Part shown: positions 1 through 12,390 of the stretch, in pieces
Numbering within the stretch: the stretch's first letter is position 1
Layout: the number at the start of each line of letters is the position of its first letter
NCBI GenBank assembly: GCA_947623455.1
Contig: OX392532.1
Coordinates: 744,001-808,000 of the forward strand
Source: Mimachlamys varia
Lineage: Eukaryota > Mollusca > Bivalvia > Pectinida > Pectinidae
DNA length: 64,000 bases
Reading direction: 5' to 3'
The notes under the pieces: model-generated
Database searches by the model: none
What the model saw: only the letters and a program-made list of their open reading frames with translations
Told to the model about the DNA's origin: nothing
Translations under genes and position numbers: made by a program

Positions 1-957
1 GCAGATGCGGACGGTCTCTCAAGCATGTCTCAAATGAATCCGGATGTTATCAAGGCTATTTGCCAATCTGCTATCACTGTAGCTCCACTAATGGATTGTG
101 TAGTGGGTGAAGCTGTGCCTCATGTGGCCAGTGAGTGTGCAGTTTTATCTGATACACTAGGTACAGTTAATTGGCAGAAAGAACAAAAGGATGATCGAGA
201 CATAGCTAGAGTTTCAGAGCTCATGAGAACCGGTTTCCATCCTAGGGGGAAAACGCTCAAAAGTGAATCCCCATATGTCAAAAAATTGATGAGAAACTGG
301 AATAAGTTGACTCTCAATGATGGGATTCTGTATATAACCGCTTCTCTAGATGGTCGAGATGTGAAACAGTTGGTGTTGCCAGGGAGATACCATTCGCTCG
401 CCCTGAAAGAGATTCATGATGACGCTGGTCATCAAGGGAAAGAGAGAACACTCTGGTTGGCACGGCAACGTTTCTATTGGCCAGGCCTTGGGAAAGATGT
501 TGAGAAGAAAGTTGAGGTTTGTAAGCGCTGTGTACTGCGTAAGACACCAGTCAAACCCGTCGCTGAGCTGGTTCCTATTGAGACATCCAGACCCATGGAA
601 TTAGTCTGTATAGACTTTCTAGGGGTGGATAAGTCTAAAGGTGGCTTTGAGGATGTGTTAGTCATAACTGATCACTTCACAAGGTATGCTCAAGCTATAC
701 CTTGTCGTAACCAAAAAGCAACTGCTAAGGCGCTGTATGAGCATTTCATAGTGTTCTACAGTTTTCCTGAAAGATTGCATAGTTATCAGGGTCGTAACTT
801 TGAGTCCAAAGTTATTTCAGAACTCTGCAAGCTAGCAGGGGTTAAGAAGACTAGGACTACTCCTTACCACCCTATGGGAAACGGTTCGGCTGAACGGTTC
901 AACAGAACTCTCCTTGGTATGTTAGCTACCTTGAAAGATGAGAAGAAAATAAACTAG
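1..957 (+). pseudogene. Ty3/gypsy-type retrotransposon Pol: integrase part, cut by window start and broken
   Basis: The frame is open from base 1 (reading ADADGLSS, like the end of a gypsy RNase H region) to a stop at 955-957. A zinc-binding HHCC domain lies at about residues 130-170 of the 310-residue frame counted from base 25 (HDDAGH, then CKRC). It is followed by the integrase core: first acidic residue in CIDFLG and the final glutamate in GNGSAERFNRTL. Where the second catalytic aspartate normally sits, the sequence reads HSYQG, so that residue is a tyrosine. The frame then meets an in-frame TAG at 955-957, and homologous coding sequence continues beyond it in the same frame. Together these mark an inactive copy. 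The gag, protease and RT parts would lie left of the window. Family assignment is firm; the clade within Ty3/gypsy is not resolved. Confidence 0.88.
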
Positions 958-1927
958 AAGACTTATATAGCACCACTAGTCCAGGCATATAACGCCACCA
1001 AGAGTGGTGCTACCGGCTGTTCACCCCACTATCTCATGTTCGGTTGGCACCCTCGGTTATCGGTTGATGCCTTTTTTGGTACTGACCCTGGTAAGCAGGG
1101 AGCAGAGGACCACTCCTCCTATGGAGGATGGTGTATGCTTATAAAGCAGCCCAGACTGAGGCGTCCAAACAAGCTGCTCAGAATAAACACCGGTATGATC
1201 GGTCTATACATGAGTCTAGGCTTGAGGTTGGCGACAGAGTCCTTATAAGGAAGGTTGGCCTCAAAGGGAAACATATACTGGCAGATCGATGGGATCGGGA
1301 ACCCTATTTGGTTTCTAAATTGCCAAATAGTGATATTCCTGTGTATAAGGTGAAGCTCGAGTATGGTAAGGGACCCCGAAAGACCCTGCACAGAAACATG
1401 CTACTCCCATTTAACACAATCCCTGTGAAAGATCCCTCTAAACTGCAAAACCGCAAGGGAAGCAGTAGAAAGCCAGTTCCCCTTGCTCATACGAAGCCAG
1501 GATCAGCATCATCATCTTCAGCTACAGATTCGGAGTCTGAGGATGAGATTGCCACTACTCTGAGGCAACGATGGCATCGCCAGCAGCGAAACGGAAATCC
1601 GCCAGCTCCGCAGGAAAGAGTAAGCGAATCAAATCCATATGTTGAGAAAGTCTCTATAGCTGGTGATGAGTCAGAGATGATTCCGGTTATCAATAAATCG
1701 GAATTCATCAGAACACCCAGTTTGTGGAACTGTCAATTCGCGAATCCGAGCTGTCCCATAGTGATCATGAGATCAAGGGAAGTAGTAGACAGGAGGAAGA
1801 TACTTCTGAGTTACAGACTTCAGAAGTTAGACGTTCAAATCGCGTCTCTAAACCTCCAGATCGCTATGGGAACTGGATTTTCCCCATTCAAGCTGTAAGT
1901 GGCAGTGACAATGAGGTATTCCTGTAA
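958..1927 (+). pseudogene. Integrase C-terminal and Pol tail of the same retrotransposon, frameshifted
   Basis: After the stop at 955-957 the same frame continues with gypsy-like sequence (YIAPLVQAYNATKSG, then MFGWHPRLSVDAFFG) to about 1125. The homology then shifts to another frame, 1128 to about 1720 (KHRYDRSIHESRLEVGDRVL, then a GPxKTLHRNMLLP-like segment typical of the integrase C-terminus). It shifts again for the tail at 1724-1927, which contains RRSNRVSKPPDRYG, a motif common just before the 3' LTR in this group. At least two frameshifts and one stop separate the segments, so no full product can be made. A serine-rich acidic linker lies at about 1500-1550. Confidence 0.82.
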
Positions 1928-3340
1928 CTGTAACAATCCTGATTGTTTAAAGCAAATTACAGGTTATTATTGTTGTGTTTTTTAATAATATCCATAGTGT
2001 TTTAACTTTATTATTTCAATTAAGTCGTTCGATCTAAGGAGATCGGTAGGGGTATCCCCAACCTCTCCAGTGTTAGATCTAATAACGATATGTGTATTTT
2101 AACTATTATATTGTGTATTATTTTAAACATAATTGTGTGGTTCCCACATGGGTAATGACAGCCTCACAACTGTCATGGATTATCTCCCTTGGATCGCAAG
2201 TTGATCATTATATTTATATAATTCTTTGGTATGGTAGTCACCAGTAATTTACTCCATCTATTAATTGGGATGTAGCAATAGTACTTGTGAAAGTGCTTCT
2301 TGTGATAACTGTATTGTCTCAATGGGCATAATAATCATTATATATATATGCAATATAAGGAGTTTGGAACATTAGGACGTCCAACCATATCCGTTCCCCT
2401 AACCGGTGTTTTATAACCTATCATTTGTGAATTTGATATTGTTTAGTTAAAACTACCAATATATTGGACCTGATATGTTAACCATTAGGTTTTGCTTTAT
2501 AATGTAAGCTTCACTTACATGGTTTCGATATATTCAGTGTCACCATAATATATATTTGCATAATTTTCCACTTAAGTGTATAACTTACATGTATGCTGGA
2601 ACAATGATCGATTCGAACTGGTTTTCCATAATATTTAAATATTTTAAAGATTTTGGAATAATACCTAAAATCGGAAATGCCTGGAGTCATTTTACTCAGC
2701 AGGGGAGTATGTAGACTGGCTGTACATTATTGTACATGCTGAGTACTACTCTGTATTACTCAATACATAATCCGGGCCTAGTCTGTCACTCTGTCCACAT
2801 GTATATGTTTACCTATGTACATGTATATGTCACACCTGAGTGAGAGTGGTATGTATAAACATGGAGCACCTGTGATTGTGCATGCCTCTGGAGTATTCTC
2901 TAGGCGCATGCGCAATACATTTCCTCACGCATCACAACCCCTCTTAAATATAAATATATAATTTAATAATCTATTTTCATGTCCATTTATATATTTACCT
3001 ACAATTATCAATTGTATATGTACAGTCATTATGTATTGTGATTGTAGGCTTCATTTGGAACAATATAAACGGAATGCCGAACCATGACCCTAGCGTCCTA
3101 GTTATGTGTTTTAACAGGAAAGGCTTACAATCTCAATGGATATGAATCATCACTGTCAAATATTTGCTATTTCGTCTTTCAATACGTGATCGATGTTTAT
3201 CATTATTCTTTTCAAGTTATTCCGTTGATAAGCAATTACCTAATTGATCCAGCGAACCTATAGACTTTGTATTCACAATTCTTAGCTAGTAAAAAACATT
3301 AAGTAGATACATTTATTACATTTTTGCCAGTGAAATATAG
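1928..3340. other. Downstream flank of the retrotransposon; possible 3' LTR, boundaries not visible
   Basis: No coding potential. A purine-rich stretch at about 2036-2055 (ggagatcggtagggg) could be a polypurine tract next to a 3' LTR. No second LTR copy lies in the window, so neither LTR end can be placed. The rest is AT-rich sequence without recognisable repeats. Confidence 0.3.
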
Positions 3341-3362
3341 AAAATTATCAAACTGATAAAAC

Positions 3363-3470
3363 TTATATTTTCACTGCAGTGATGAGCAGTGAAAATATAA
3401 GATTTTGCCGTGAAATATAAGATTTTGCCGTGAAAATATAAGATTTTGCAGTGAAAATATAAGGCTTTTT
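3363..3470 (+). repeat. Short tandem repeat with GTGAAAATATAAGATTTTGC units
   Basis: Four near-identical units of about 23 bp lie in a row. The first is preceded by an inverted version (cttatattttcactgc, then gcagtgaaaatataag), so the left end is also a small palindrome. It abuts the inverted-repeat element at 3474. Confidence 0.7.
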
Positions 3471-3473
3471 CAG

Positions 3474-3693
3474 TGTAACGTGAAAAAGTGACCCGAAAAT
3501 AAAATACCACCGGGGTCATTTTTCTACGTTGCAAAAGTTACCCGGGGTCGTTGTTCAACAGTAAAAATATTACACGGCCATTTGTAAAAAATGACCCCAT
3601 TCGATTTTTCCGTAATTAGTCCCGTGAAAAAATGACCCGCCGTAGCTTTCAACGGTGGGTAGTTTTCAACCTGGTCATTTTTTCACGTAACAC
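3474..3693. mobile_element. Inverted-repeat element (MITE-like) with GTGTtACGTGAAAAA termini
   Basis: The left end reads gtgtaACGTGAAAAAGTGACC and the right end is its near-perfect reverse complement (GGTCATTTTTTCACGTaacac). The interior repeats TGACCC/GGGTCA blocks in both orientations. The length of about 220 bp and lack of coding suggest a non-autonomous DNA element. The superfamily is not identified and no clear target duplication is seen. Confidence 0.5.
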
Positions 3694-4031
3694 CGAACCT
3701 TTTGCATGAGTTGTTCCCCTTGATCGAATCTTCGGCATTGTTGTCGTCTGCTAGAACTTGTCTCTTGGGGAAAGATGGTCTTGAAGAAATGACATAAATA
3801 GTAAATATTGATGGGAAGTGCTGCAGGATTTAATATGAAATGAATTGAAAGATGAGAATGGTTCAACTTTTCCGATCAGCTTATCCCAATCAGCTGTGTA
3901 CTGGACCCGATCGGTTGTGATTTCGACGGATTACAGTAGACTTAGCTCCTTTGCAGTACTGTAGGCAAGTAGACCAAGAAAAAAAATAATGAAAGTATCT
4001 TAGTCCTCTTTCGAAATGTAATAAAAAGAAA

Positions 4032-4184
4032 ATTCAATGGTCTGCCGTTTAATATCAAATATATTTCACTTGTATAGCAGATTTTTTATATATATTTTCA
4101 CTCGTGCTACGCACTCGTGAAAATATAAAAAAAATCTGCCATACTCGTGAAATATATTTGATATTAAATGGCAAACCATTGAAT
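4032..4184. mobile_element. Near-perfect 153-bp palindrome (hairpin element)
   Basis: The left arm starts attcaatggtctgccgttta and the right arm ends taaatggcaaaccattgaat. The arms are almost perfectly complementary over about 70 bp each. The centre is the compact palindrome CACTCGTGCTACGCACTCGTG. The terminal parts flank AATATATTTGATATTAAA-type sequence. Such foldback units are typical of small non-autonomous elements. Confidence 0.6.
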
Positions 4185-4699
4185 ATCCTCTATTTTTCAC
4201 ATTGAAATGTCGATAATATATGATGGTGATCATTCGTAGATACGTAATAACAATAATTCCATTTCAAATTTCAAAAACAAAAGTATAGTATAGGTGATTA
4301 GTAAGTTAAACACTGGACATACAATGCACCACTTTAATTCACTTGAACGCAGATTGTAAGTAGTCTGTATGCTGTGTTGGCTAACATATTGTCGAGTGAC
4401 TATCTCCATTACCTAATGTGTTGTAATCTACTGTCTTGTGTATACTATTCGAGATAAATCTTTATTGTCTTTACCGTGGATATTTGTCATCTTTTGTCAA
4501 ACACTGTATCAATGCTGCTGTCAATCAGTCAGTTTTTATTTACAACACTGTAAATGTATACATGAAGAGCCACACGTTTTTAATATAGATGTATGCAGTG
4601 ACATCCACTTAACACTGGAGCAATATTGACACCGATGCTCCGCAGTAATATTGCATTTTTTTGCTTGGAAATCTTACTTAACTAGTTTTGGAGATCTGC

Positions 4700-5170
4700 A
4701 GAATCCCTAATCTGCAAGCTGCTACTGATGGTAATGGTTAAAGTAAATCTAGGTAAGCAGCTGACGTGGAATAGCCTGTTGTGTCTTTGATTTCAGGTTC
4801 AGAAGGGTTTATACGATCGACTAGGTCACCAACATCTTGCTGTTTATAGACAACACATTGCTGATTTACCTGAAAGTGAAATGGCAAAGGTTTTTTTAAT
4901 CTGTCCTGATCAGTTTCTCGACGAATTTAGCCTAGTATGAAAACTAAAACAAGTCAGTTAATAGTGGGGCAGAGTGTGTTCCCATAGAAATTCCAAATAC
5001 TAAGCTATTAAAAATTTCCTCCAAACTCATTGTCGGCTAGGAACTAATTATATCTTAAAGTATCTTCTTCAGTATATTCACTCTTATACTTTATGTGTTT
5101 TCGTGAAGTATATTCCAAGATGGCTTACACGCATAAGAAATTCTTCTGACCATTTTCTTCAGGTTTGTAA
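4700..5170 (-). pseudogene. Decayed RT fragment (palm region) of the dispersed RT family
   Basis: On the minus strand around 4950-5000 the conceptual translation reads GISMGTHSAPLLTDLF. This matches the invertebrate RT motif GIPMGTxCAPLLADLF but is interrupted by stops. Downstream (lower coordinates) the sequence matches the RT relics near 35390-35620 and 62430-62700. The fragment lacks the catalytic-motif continuity needed for an active protein. Confidence 0.6.
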
Positions 5171-5229
5171 TGTCAATAACATATACTGTAGTTGATTCAG
5201 CAACGCTTGGTCATAAATGCATGAGAGTT

Positions 5230-6400
5230 GTTAGGGGGCCAACAGGGACGAGTTAAGTATCAGACCACTGCGGCGAATCCTGATGGCCCCCTGAACAGTC
5301 GGCTTGAAAGGTTGTTTTTCCTGTCGACTTCTTTTTTTATTTTCTCGGTCCATGATTTGATACTGAAACCGAGGGGAATAAAGGGTAAAATAATAACCCA
5401 GCTCGATTTTGTAGTTTTTCAGAACCAGTGATTTATTGTGGTGTAAATATTTTACCCTGCAACGATACAAAACAAATACCCTTACTACTCTCACACATTA
5501 TCGATACACACATTACAAATGCGGTTGCAGTCTGACAATTAACACTTAGCTATAAAATACGTACGTTTAACCGGGAATAATATAATAACAAATGATGAAT
5601 TGGAAATAGAAGATTAAGTATTTCCTTATCTATTATTAACAATAAATAGTTAATTACTTTTACAATTAATTAATTATTTCTATCGTACTGAAACGTATGA
5701 ATGGTGAAACCCATTCACACACGTACACTTATAATAGGACATTCAACATGTATATGGACATGGCGAAATATGTAAATAAATAATAATAGATAATCACCTC
5801 TGTGTGGCAGAAGGCCTTTAAAAATATCCAGCTTATACGAGTCTGTATATTTGAACTTTAAATCTGTAAACATAAATGATACTTTTAATCAGATATAATA
5901 ATAAAAATGAACACAATCGTACCGGCCGATGTAATGGCGGTCACTCAGGTAAACCCCGCGTACGCACACATATGTCTTTTATCTAAAATAAGATAAAATA
6001 CCGTACAACTTATAATGAAACTGCTGACGGGAATTATCGCACGCCTGACAGGAAAAGATCAAATGAAATTGACAGATACATAAGTTTGTTAGTTATAAAT
6101 CGATTTCATACCTCACTCTCACTCTGGTCAGTCGTCCTGTCGCTCGCCTGTCTACCTATTTTCTTACAAACGTCTTGCGCGCCAACCCCACTAGCCAGTC
6201 AGATATCAGATATATAATGACGTCACACTTTTAAACTTGACCTCTATACTGGACATAACGTTACACAACTAACCAAATACATTCAATAAAATTCAATCCT
6301 GCCACAATACGAATGGACTACATTACATTATAACCATCTTGTCAACATGTTTGGTCCTATAAGGTTTTTACCATGTCGTCACACTATTATCAACCTTGTT
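5230..6400. other. Unassigned intergenic sequence
   Basis: AT-rich with no convincing exon, RNA gene or repeat match elsewhere in the window. Two short open frames facing each other near 5230-5490 look random, having no known motif and low-complexity composition. Confidence 0.4.
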
Positions 6401-6410
6401 GTAAATAGGA

Positions 6411-7060
6411 TTATAATATAACCGAAAAGGTCGATCGATTCCTTAAACTATGATACGTGCAACTTACTAATAAGCTGTATGATAAACATGAGGATTTAGA
6501 TTTTCCGTTCGTGAACTTTCTTTTCTTGACAGTAGCATCCGAGCTTCTCCATCCTATGATGTTTACATGTCGCAGTTTATTCGTTATTCTAGGGCTTGCT
6601 CTGAATATCGAGATTTTCGTTATAGATGTCAACTGCTGACAAAGAAATTACGGCACGATTCGAGAGATGCAGGTTGATGAAGACTATGGGCAATTCGCCT
6701 TCCTGATCTCATCGAGAAATATTCTGTATCTTTGTGTGATATGAAAATGTACGTATTTGAGTTTGCTTATTAGTGTGTTTACTCGTTGAGATGACAATGA
6801 TGACTCGGTTCTCATTTTGAAGATTGGTGCTTACTTGGATGTGACCAAGATGTACATGGCGGGTGTCGTCGATGAAGCAGAAGACGCTTACTATTCCGGA
6901 ACACCTGGTCATATTATCTTGTGCTTTTACGAGAGTCTCCATGACAATCTTTCCTTTGTTTCGATTTTGAGTTTGGATTATGGTTTTGTTGACGCTTTGT
7001 TATTCTCTGGTTTTTTTTTAAATCTTGTACACTACATAGTCAGTACAAGTTCATATTGGT
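6411..7060 (+). pseudogene. RT C-terminal fragment plus 3' tail of the dispersed RT family
   Basis: 6450-6530 encodes LTNKLYDKHEDLDFPFVNF, the segment preceding the YGVYISQLIRY-type motif of this RT family, but the frame breaks after it. The 3' part at 6780-7015 matches the common 3' tail seen in inverse orientation at 14620-14830, 34390-34640, 41170-41370 and 63300-63560. The order agrees with a plus-strand, 5'-truncated copy. Confidence 0.65.
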
Positions 7061-7721
7061 CATTAGTCTGATGAAGTGACAGGTTCGACATCGAAACGTC
7101 ACACTTCTGTCAACACTACTAACTGCACGTTACTTTCATATGGACCATTACTATGAAATAGCTTTAATATCATTCCATCTATCAGAAACAGTTGTGTTTT
7201 GTACATCAACTATACTGGTATGTTTTTAAACAGTGCCTTGATAATATCTATTACTTTAAACATGTAGGAATATCTAACAAATTGGCAAATACTAGGCAGT
7301 TCACTTGTAAGTTTATATTCTTGACACATGCAGGTGACTTGGCAGCTATTGTGCGTTGCGCCACGGTGGGTACAACTGTAAAAAGATTAATTGTGGCATT
7401 GAGGGCGAGCCTTTGATAACACGATAGAACAGAACGTACTTAATTGTAAATATTTCTGATAAAAACATCAACTAAAAAAATGTTCCAAGTTGTAGGTAGC
7501 AAACATAGGTCCACATATCGAGGTAGTCAATGCTGTTGATAAATCTCCGATAATGACAGACAGTACTACAATATGCACGTTCAATGCAAGCTTGATTATC
7601 TTTAAATGTTCATTTAGTTTATCAATATTATAATAAATCAGTTATTGGCTATCTAATATTTTCATTTGCACTCGCGGTTAGTTTCTTTTCTCTATTGTAT
7701 CCATTCCCAATGACATCGTCT

Positions 7722-8760
7722 TTACCAATATAGCCGAGGTAAGTCAGTGTCTTTATCATTAACGGGTATTTTGAATGATTGTAATACTGATATGTGATTG
7801 GAAAGTATTTCAACTATCGAAAAACCGGTCAGTGCGTAAGAAGGGTTACCTTGGTTATCAAGCAGGCCCAGTTCTTTTTGCAAACAATGAATGTAATAGT
7901 GTTTGCAAACTAGGATCAGGTTATTAGATGCCTTGTCTGCAGACACAATTACATACTTGTCATGTAGATCGTTGAGTGTTGCTCGAACATCGGGGTCTAG
8001 GAAGATCGACTTGTGTTTAGTTTTTATTTTGTTTCGCAAACTGCTTTTCTGAATAGAGGACCAGATAGATTTAACCCACTCTGAAAGTGCATCCAATTCA
8101 GCATGTTCACGTTTAGCCCATTGTCGGCGTAATCTTCCACAGAGTCTATGAGAATCTTGAAATTCACATTCCATTTGATGGATGGAGTCTCACGATACGT
8201 AGGACCTTTCATGAAAAGCTCCCATAGCTTTATGTTGGGGATGATCTTCAGATTGCCTGTTACTATGTGTTCAGCTGGACCATAGCAGTATGGTGATGAA
8301 GAACATGAACATGCTGAAGGAGGGGTCATTCTAAGGTCATCTATGTTCAACTGCTACAGTTTTGCTCGTAATTGAAAAGCTTCGGTGCAATAGGTACAGA
8401 ATAACTGTAGGAAATGATAGGTGATCTTATATATCGGACGTACGGTGGTATGTTAGCTTGAACAGACTTTCGATGCAAGAAATATCTGTTGTTAATGGCA
8501 TCAATACCCTTGTTGGCAAATTCAACTTTCATAAAATGTTGAATCGCTGGTGGCTCATGGCCGCCCGTTCGCACGGGCCTAAATAGTCGAATTTCTGCCA
8601 CATAATCAATTATCTCATGGAGCCTTGATGCTAGGTTCAAAAGGTCATCCGGTACAGCTTTTATTTGAGTGGTTTGCAGTGTTCTAAATGCAGTCAGAGA
8701 CAGTGAATATAGTGTAGTACGAACACGATGAACACCCAATGGTCCATTTAAAGTGACCAT
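7722..8760 (-). pseudogene. RT N-terminal part of the dispersed RT family, frameshifted
   Basis: Three minus-strand frames in succession carry one homologous protein. 8347-8760 reads IPPYVRYIRSPIISYSYS near its end. 8024-8350 starts DDLRMTPPSACSCSSSPYCYG, then GNLKIIPN and KGPTYRE. 7722-8174 has AKREHAELDALSEWVKSI, then LHDKYVIVSADKASNNLILV and ends DLPRLYW. This order is the known N-terminal half of the RT family whose C-terminal halves lie elsewhere in the window. Two frame changes mark it as dead. The RT clade is not assigned. Confidence 0.7.
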
Positions 8761-10680
8761 AAGGTCTTTGCATTTTACACTGCATTCTGTTGGACTGTTG
8801 TGATGCCAAATATTTTGGTATATTACATGACTATATTTGTGCCATACTTGGTTGTTTTCTGTTGTTTTAAAATATAATTTGCCTATTTAGATGACCCTTC
8901 AGGCACTTTGTGCAGAGCCTCTCCTTACATTGTTAGCATTCTAGTAATCCTCATTTACCGCATTTCAATTTTTTATCGCCCATGTCTTAAAGTTTTGCAC
9001 TTCTATTTTCATAATTGTTTCCTCGAATGTGCCTTTCCAGCAGCTTCTTTGCATATTTTCTTTTCTGTAAAATGGACGTAGTTCCTGTTACAATATCGAA
9101 ATGAAATTATAACAAGTAGTGACATTTAGTTATCAATATGTATCTAATATATGTTATTTACGTTTTATCTATACTTGAATTCAGTATGATTTGTATAAAC
9201 TGTCTATAACTGCCTGTTGCCCAATCCAAGAACTGAACAATAAATATCCCGAAATGAAAACGTGTCTCTGCTGATGGTCTGCAGGACTCACCCTTTGATT
9301 TCCCTCTCCGCTACAGTTAGACTTTTGCCACACTCTTTTGTAGGCAGAAATGACAAAGAATGTTGTCTAGAACAGGGCTTCCCTATTCTTCTGTCTCTTA
9401 TCACTTTGTCAACGGTGACAACGGTTACGTTGTAAAACGCCGGTATCCCGGGCGATTGAGTTTAATATATACAGATTCAATTTGGACAAAATGAATACAT
9501 TTATGTCATCATGTGCGGATAAAAAAATCTTGTCATACCTAATCTATATAATACGGATTGTACAAATATTATCGGGTTTGGACCCCGGTATTAAATTTGA
9601 TATGAACCAAAATATATGCATCATATAAGTAAAGTCATGAATTAATAAAAAAAAATCATATATATGTATGTCCCAAGTCTGCAGTTGTGTTGAAAATGTT
9701 AACGAACCTTTAAATTTACATACAAAAAAGTAAAGAATCATAACATTTATAAATGGATTAAGTATTGGACAATTATCTTCTCGACAAGTTCCAAATTTGA
9801 GATATATATTATACATGTATTCTACATGTTTAGTGCGTGGTGCGTCATATGAGTGTACAGACTTCCGTGATACATATATAATTGTAAGTGTTAAGTATGT
9901 TGACGCTGAAATTTGGATAGATTTTAGATGGTTATATAGATAGTCTAAAAAAAAATCTTCAAGACATCGAGTTGTATAAAAATAAATCGGAATCATTTCA
10001 TTTTATTTTTTTACTTTTCAATGCATGCACACCTTTTGTAAAATGGTTCTAAATGAGGATTCGTGAAGATAACTTTTTACAGAAATTAAGGTTTGCCCTA
10101 TGGTTGTCATCGTCGGAAACCTACATGACACTGTTAAACGTACAATGTAAGAGTGCAGTGTAGCTTTTATGACCATTGAGGGGGCATTTTTATCGAAAAT
10201 TGATCTTAACCCCCCAAAAGTGTAAAATTACTCTAAACATCCTATTTTAGGTCCAAAACTAACTGTAACAAATTCTCACGTCCCTGTGATTTGCATCGGT
10301 TTCAGTCAGGTACTGATGTCGATAAATGATGCAGAGATGTCGACATAAATTTATTCATATGTATATCGTGTGTAATTAACGTCTGATTATTAATGTGAAT
10401 GTGATTCAATAAATGTATACCCGGACTTTGTGTCTGGTTCAACATCGGACCTGTACATTATGTATCCCCGCCTATGGGCCCCTCGTCGACTTGCGACAAA
10501 ATAGTCCGTGATTGACGCGTGATCAGCGCTATTTTTATCGGGCTTTCCCAAGGAATGCAATTTTGCAAGTGGCTAATAAACCCATTTTGAGTGCGCTTTG
10601 AATATTGAAATAACAGGAAAATGTATCTGGTAGTGCAGACAGCATGTACATTAAAGAACTTCATTGTAGACTTCCCCGGG
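8761..10680. other. Unassigned intergenic sequence
   Basis: No exon or repeat was recognised. A 150-residue minus-strand frame at 9544-9996 is dominated by Tyr, Ile and Phe from AT-rich DNA and has no recognisable domain, so it is not called. Confidence 0.4.
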
Positions 10681-10699
10681 ATGCCCCTTTAAACTCAAA

Positions 10700-11450
10700 A
10701 TTGATGTGACCCTCAATTTTAAAACATCTCTGTAATTTCATGTACGTGACCCCCACATTTACATGAACACAAGTATGTTGTGATGCCCAGTTTTAAAACA
10801 CATCTGGGGCTTTCTGCTTCTACAGTAGTTTAGACATTTTGGATTCTCACCGTTTGGCCCCCGATTTTAGGTTTATTTGGCCATCAAGTATACGTGACCC
10901 TAAGTTTTACATAACCCCCGGTTTTACGTGACCTCCAGGTTTACGTTAACGCCAGGTTTACGTTCCATCCCAAGTTTTACAATACAACTATAACTACAAT
11001 GTAGTATTACATAACTCCCAGTTTTAAATAACTGATATTTATTTACAATTATTATGAATATTAATCACCCATGTTGGCCCGAATGTTTGCTCTCGAGGTG
11101 AACCCTAGCTTTACAACACCTGAAGTAGTATGTGACCCCACTCTCCAAAGAGAGAAGCGTGTTTTAAAACCTTTACTTGCCAAGTTGGAGTTTAACGTGA
11201 CCTCTAGTTTTACATTACCCTCAATTATACAATATACACCCGTTTTGCACGCCCCTCTCCCGTTTTTCACATCACTAGACCTACTTGACTCCCCGTTTAA
11301 CACGACTCCAGTTCTACATATCAATGGTTATAAGTGATACTAAGTTGCTAGGTTTTGTGTGACCCTTAATCTGACGTGACTCCCCTTTTTTACATGACCC
11401 CAAGTTTTCGATGATATTAAATATTTTCGTTTTCCCCCAGTTTTACACAG
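10700..11450. repeat. Decayed tandem repeat with (A/C)GTGACCCCAGTTTT-like units
   Basis: The motif TGACC(C/T)(C/T)(A/C)AGTTTTAC recurs irregularly every 15-30 bases, for example around 10740, 10890-10980, 11190-11220 and 11390-11410. Heavy divergence indicates an old array. 10806-10862 also matches the sequence just upstream of the ribozyme-like repeat at 60287 (ctttctgcttctac, then ttttggatt and ttggcccc). Small open frames here on both strands follow the repeat. Confidence 0.55.
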
Positions 11451-12390
11451 CGCCATTATCGCCTTAGCGCCTCCACTACACTCACTGTAATATTCTTATT
11501 TACCGTTAAAATTTAACAGCTCTGCGTGGTAGTCAAGTTGGTCGACGCCCGATAACAAATCGTACTGGTCTGTACAATGTATATTGATATAAGCATTGTT
11601 CACTTAATATATTGATAACTTGATATGATAATAATGTCCATCAGATCGTTTCTCTTCGTTTCACAACTAAGCATCATCGAAGCGTTTCTTCTTGTTTTTT
11701 TCCTGACAACAGTCGTAAGCCATGTATAAAGAAAATGATTTTACAAATGTACCTAATCGACAACGTTAAGTTGCTAGTAGATGCAATGCTTCATACAGAC
11801 CATGCAATCTTGACCTAAGCCAATAGCAAAAGGAGATATTCTTATTCGAGTTTTAATCAACGTGTTGAGCAGGACGTTAATCAACATATACCAAAATCGG
11901 AATAAAACTGAGAGGTAAGTCTATGTTTTTAGTTTGGATCAAATAAAGAGCCTAAAACCTTAGTAAAACAATATGTCTTTCTTCAAAAAAAAAAAAGAAA
12001 AATACGATTTTAGTGCCAAATTTCTAAAGATTTTGTTGCGTCTTTATAACCGTTCGCCTTGTATTCCACCATTTAATACATATATAAGTAGCTCCTAAAA
12101 CAATGATGTATATAGATAGACTATTTATTATATTGTTTTACTGCAAATCGCATTCATGCTTCAATTTCATAACTGTGTTTGCTTTTTGAATTCTTCATCT
12201 TGTGTTAAAGTGAAACTTGTTTTAATAAACAAAAACATATGGTTCTCGTTATAAGCAAATATGTATATTTCCTGTTTTCATAGTATGTTGGATGTGCAAT
12301 TATAAAAATTAAGAAACTTTCTTATTCTATTTTTATTTGACATTGTATTACTGTTAATACTGTTGGTAAGGTTTTGTTGCTACATTATAT
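11451..12390. other. Unassigned intergenic sequence
   Basis: AT-rich with a poly-A run near 11985. No exon, RNA gene or repeat family recognised. Confidence 0.4.

Noticed and set aside
7062..7110. CTGATGAAG with GAAACGTC as another hammerhead
   Set aside because: Core strings are present but stem II and stem I do not pair convincingly.
9544..9996. 150-residue minus-strand open frame
   Set aside because: AT-driven composition (Tyr, Ile, Phe), no domain, no splice or promoter context.
11061..11337. Facing open frames of 87 and 88 residues
   Set aside because: They lie in a decayed tandem repeat and show no protein family features.
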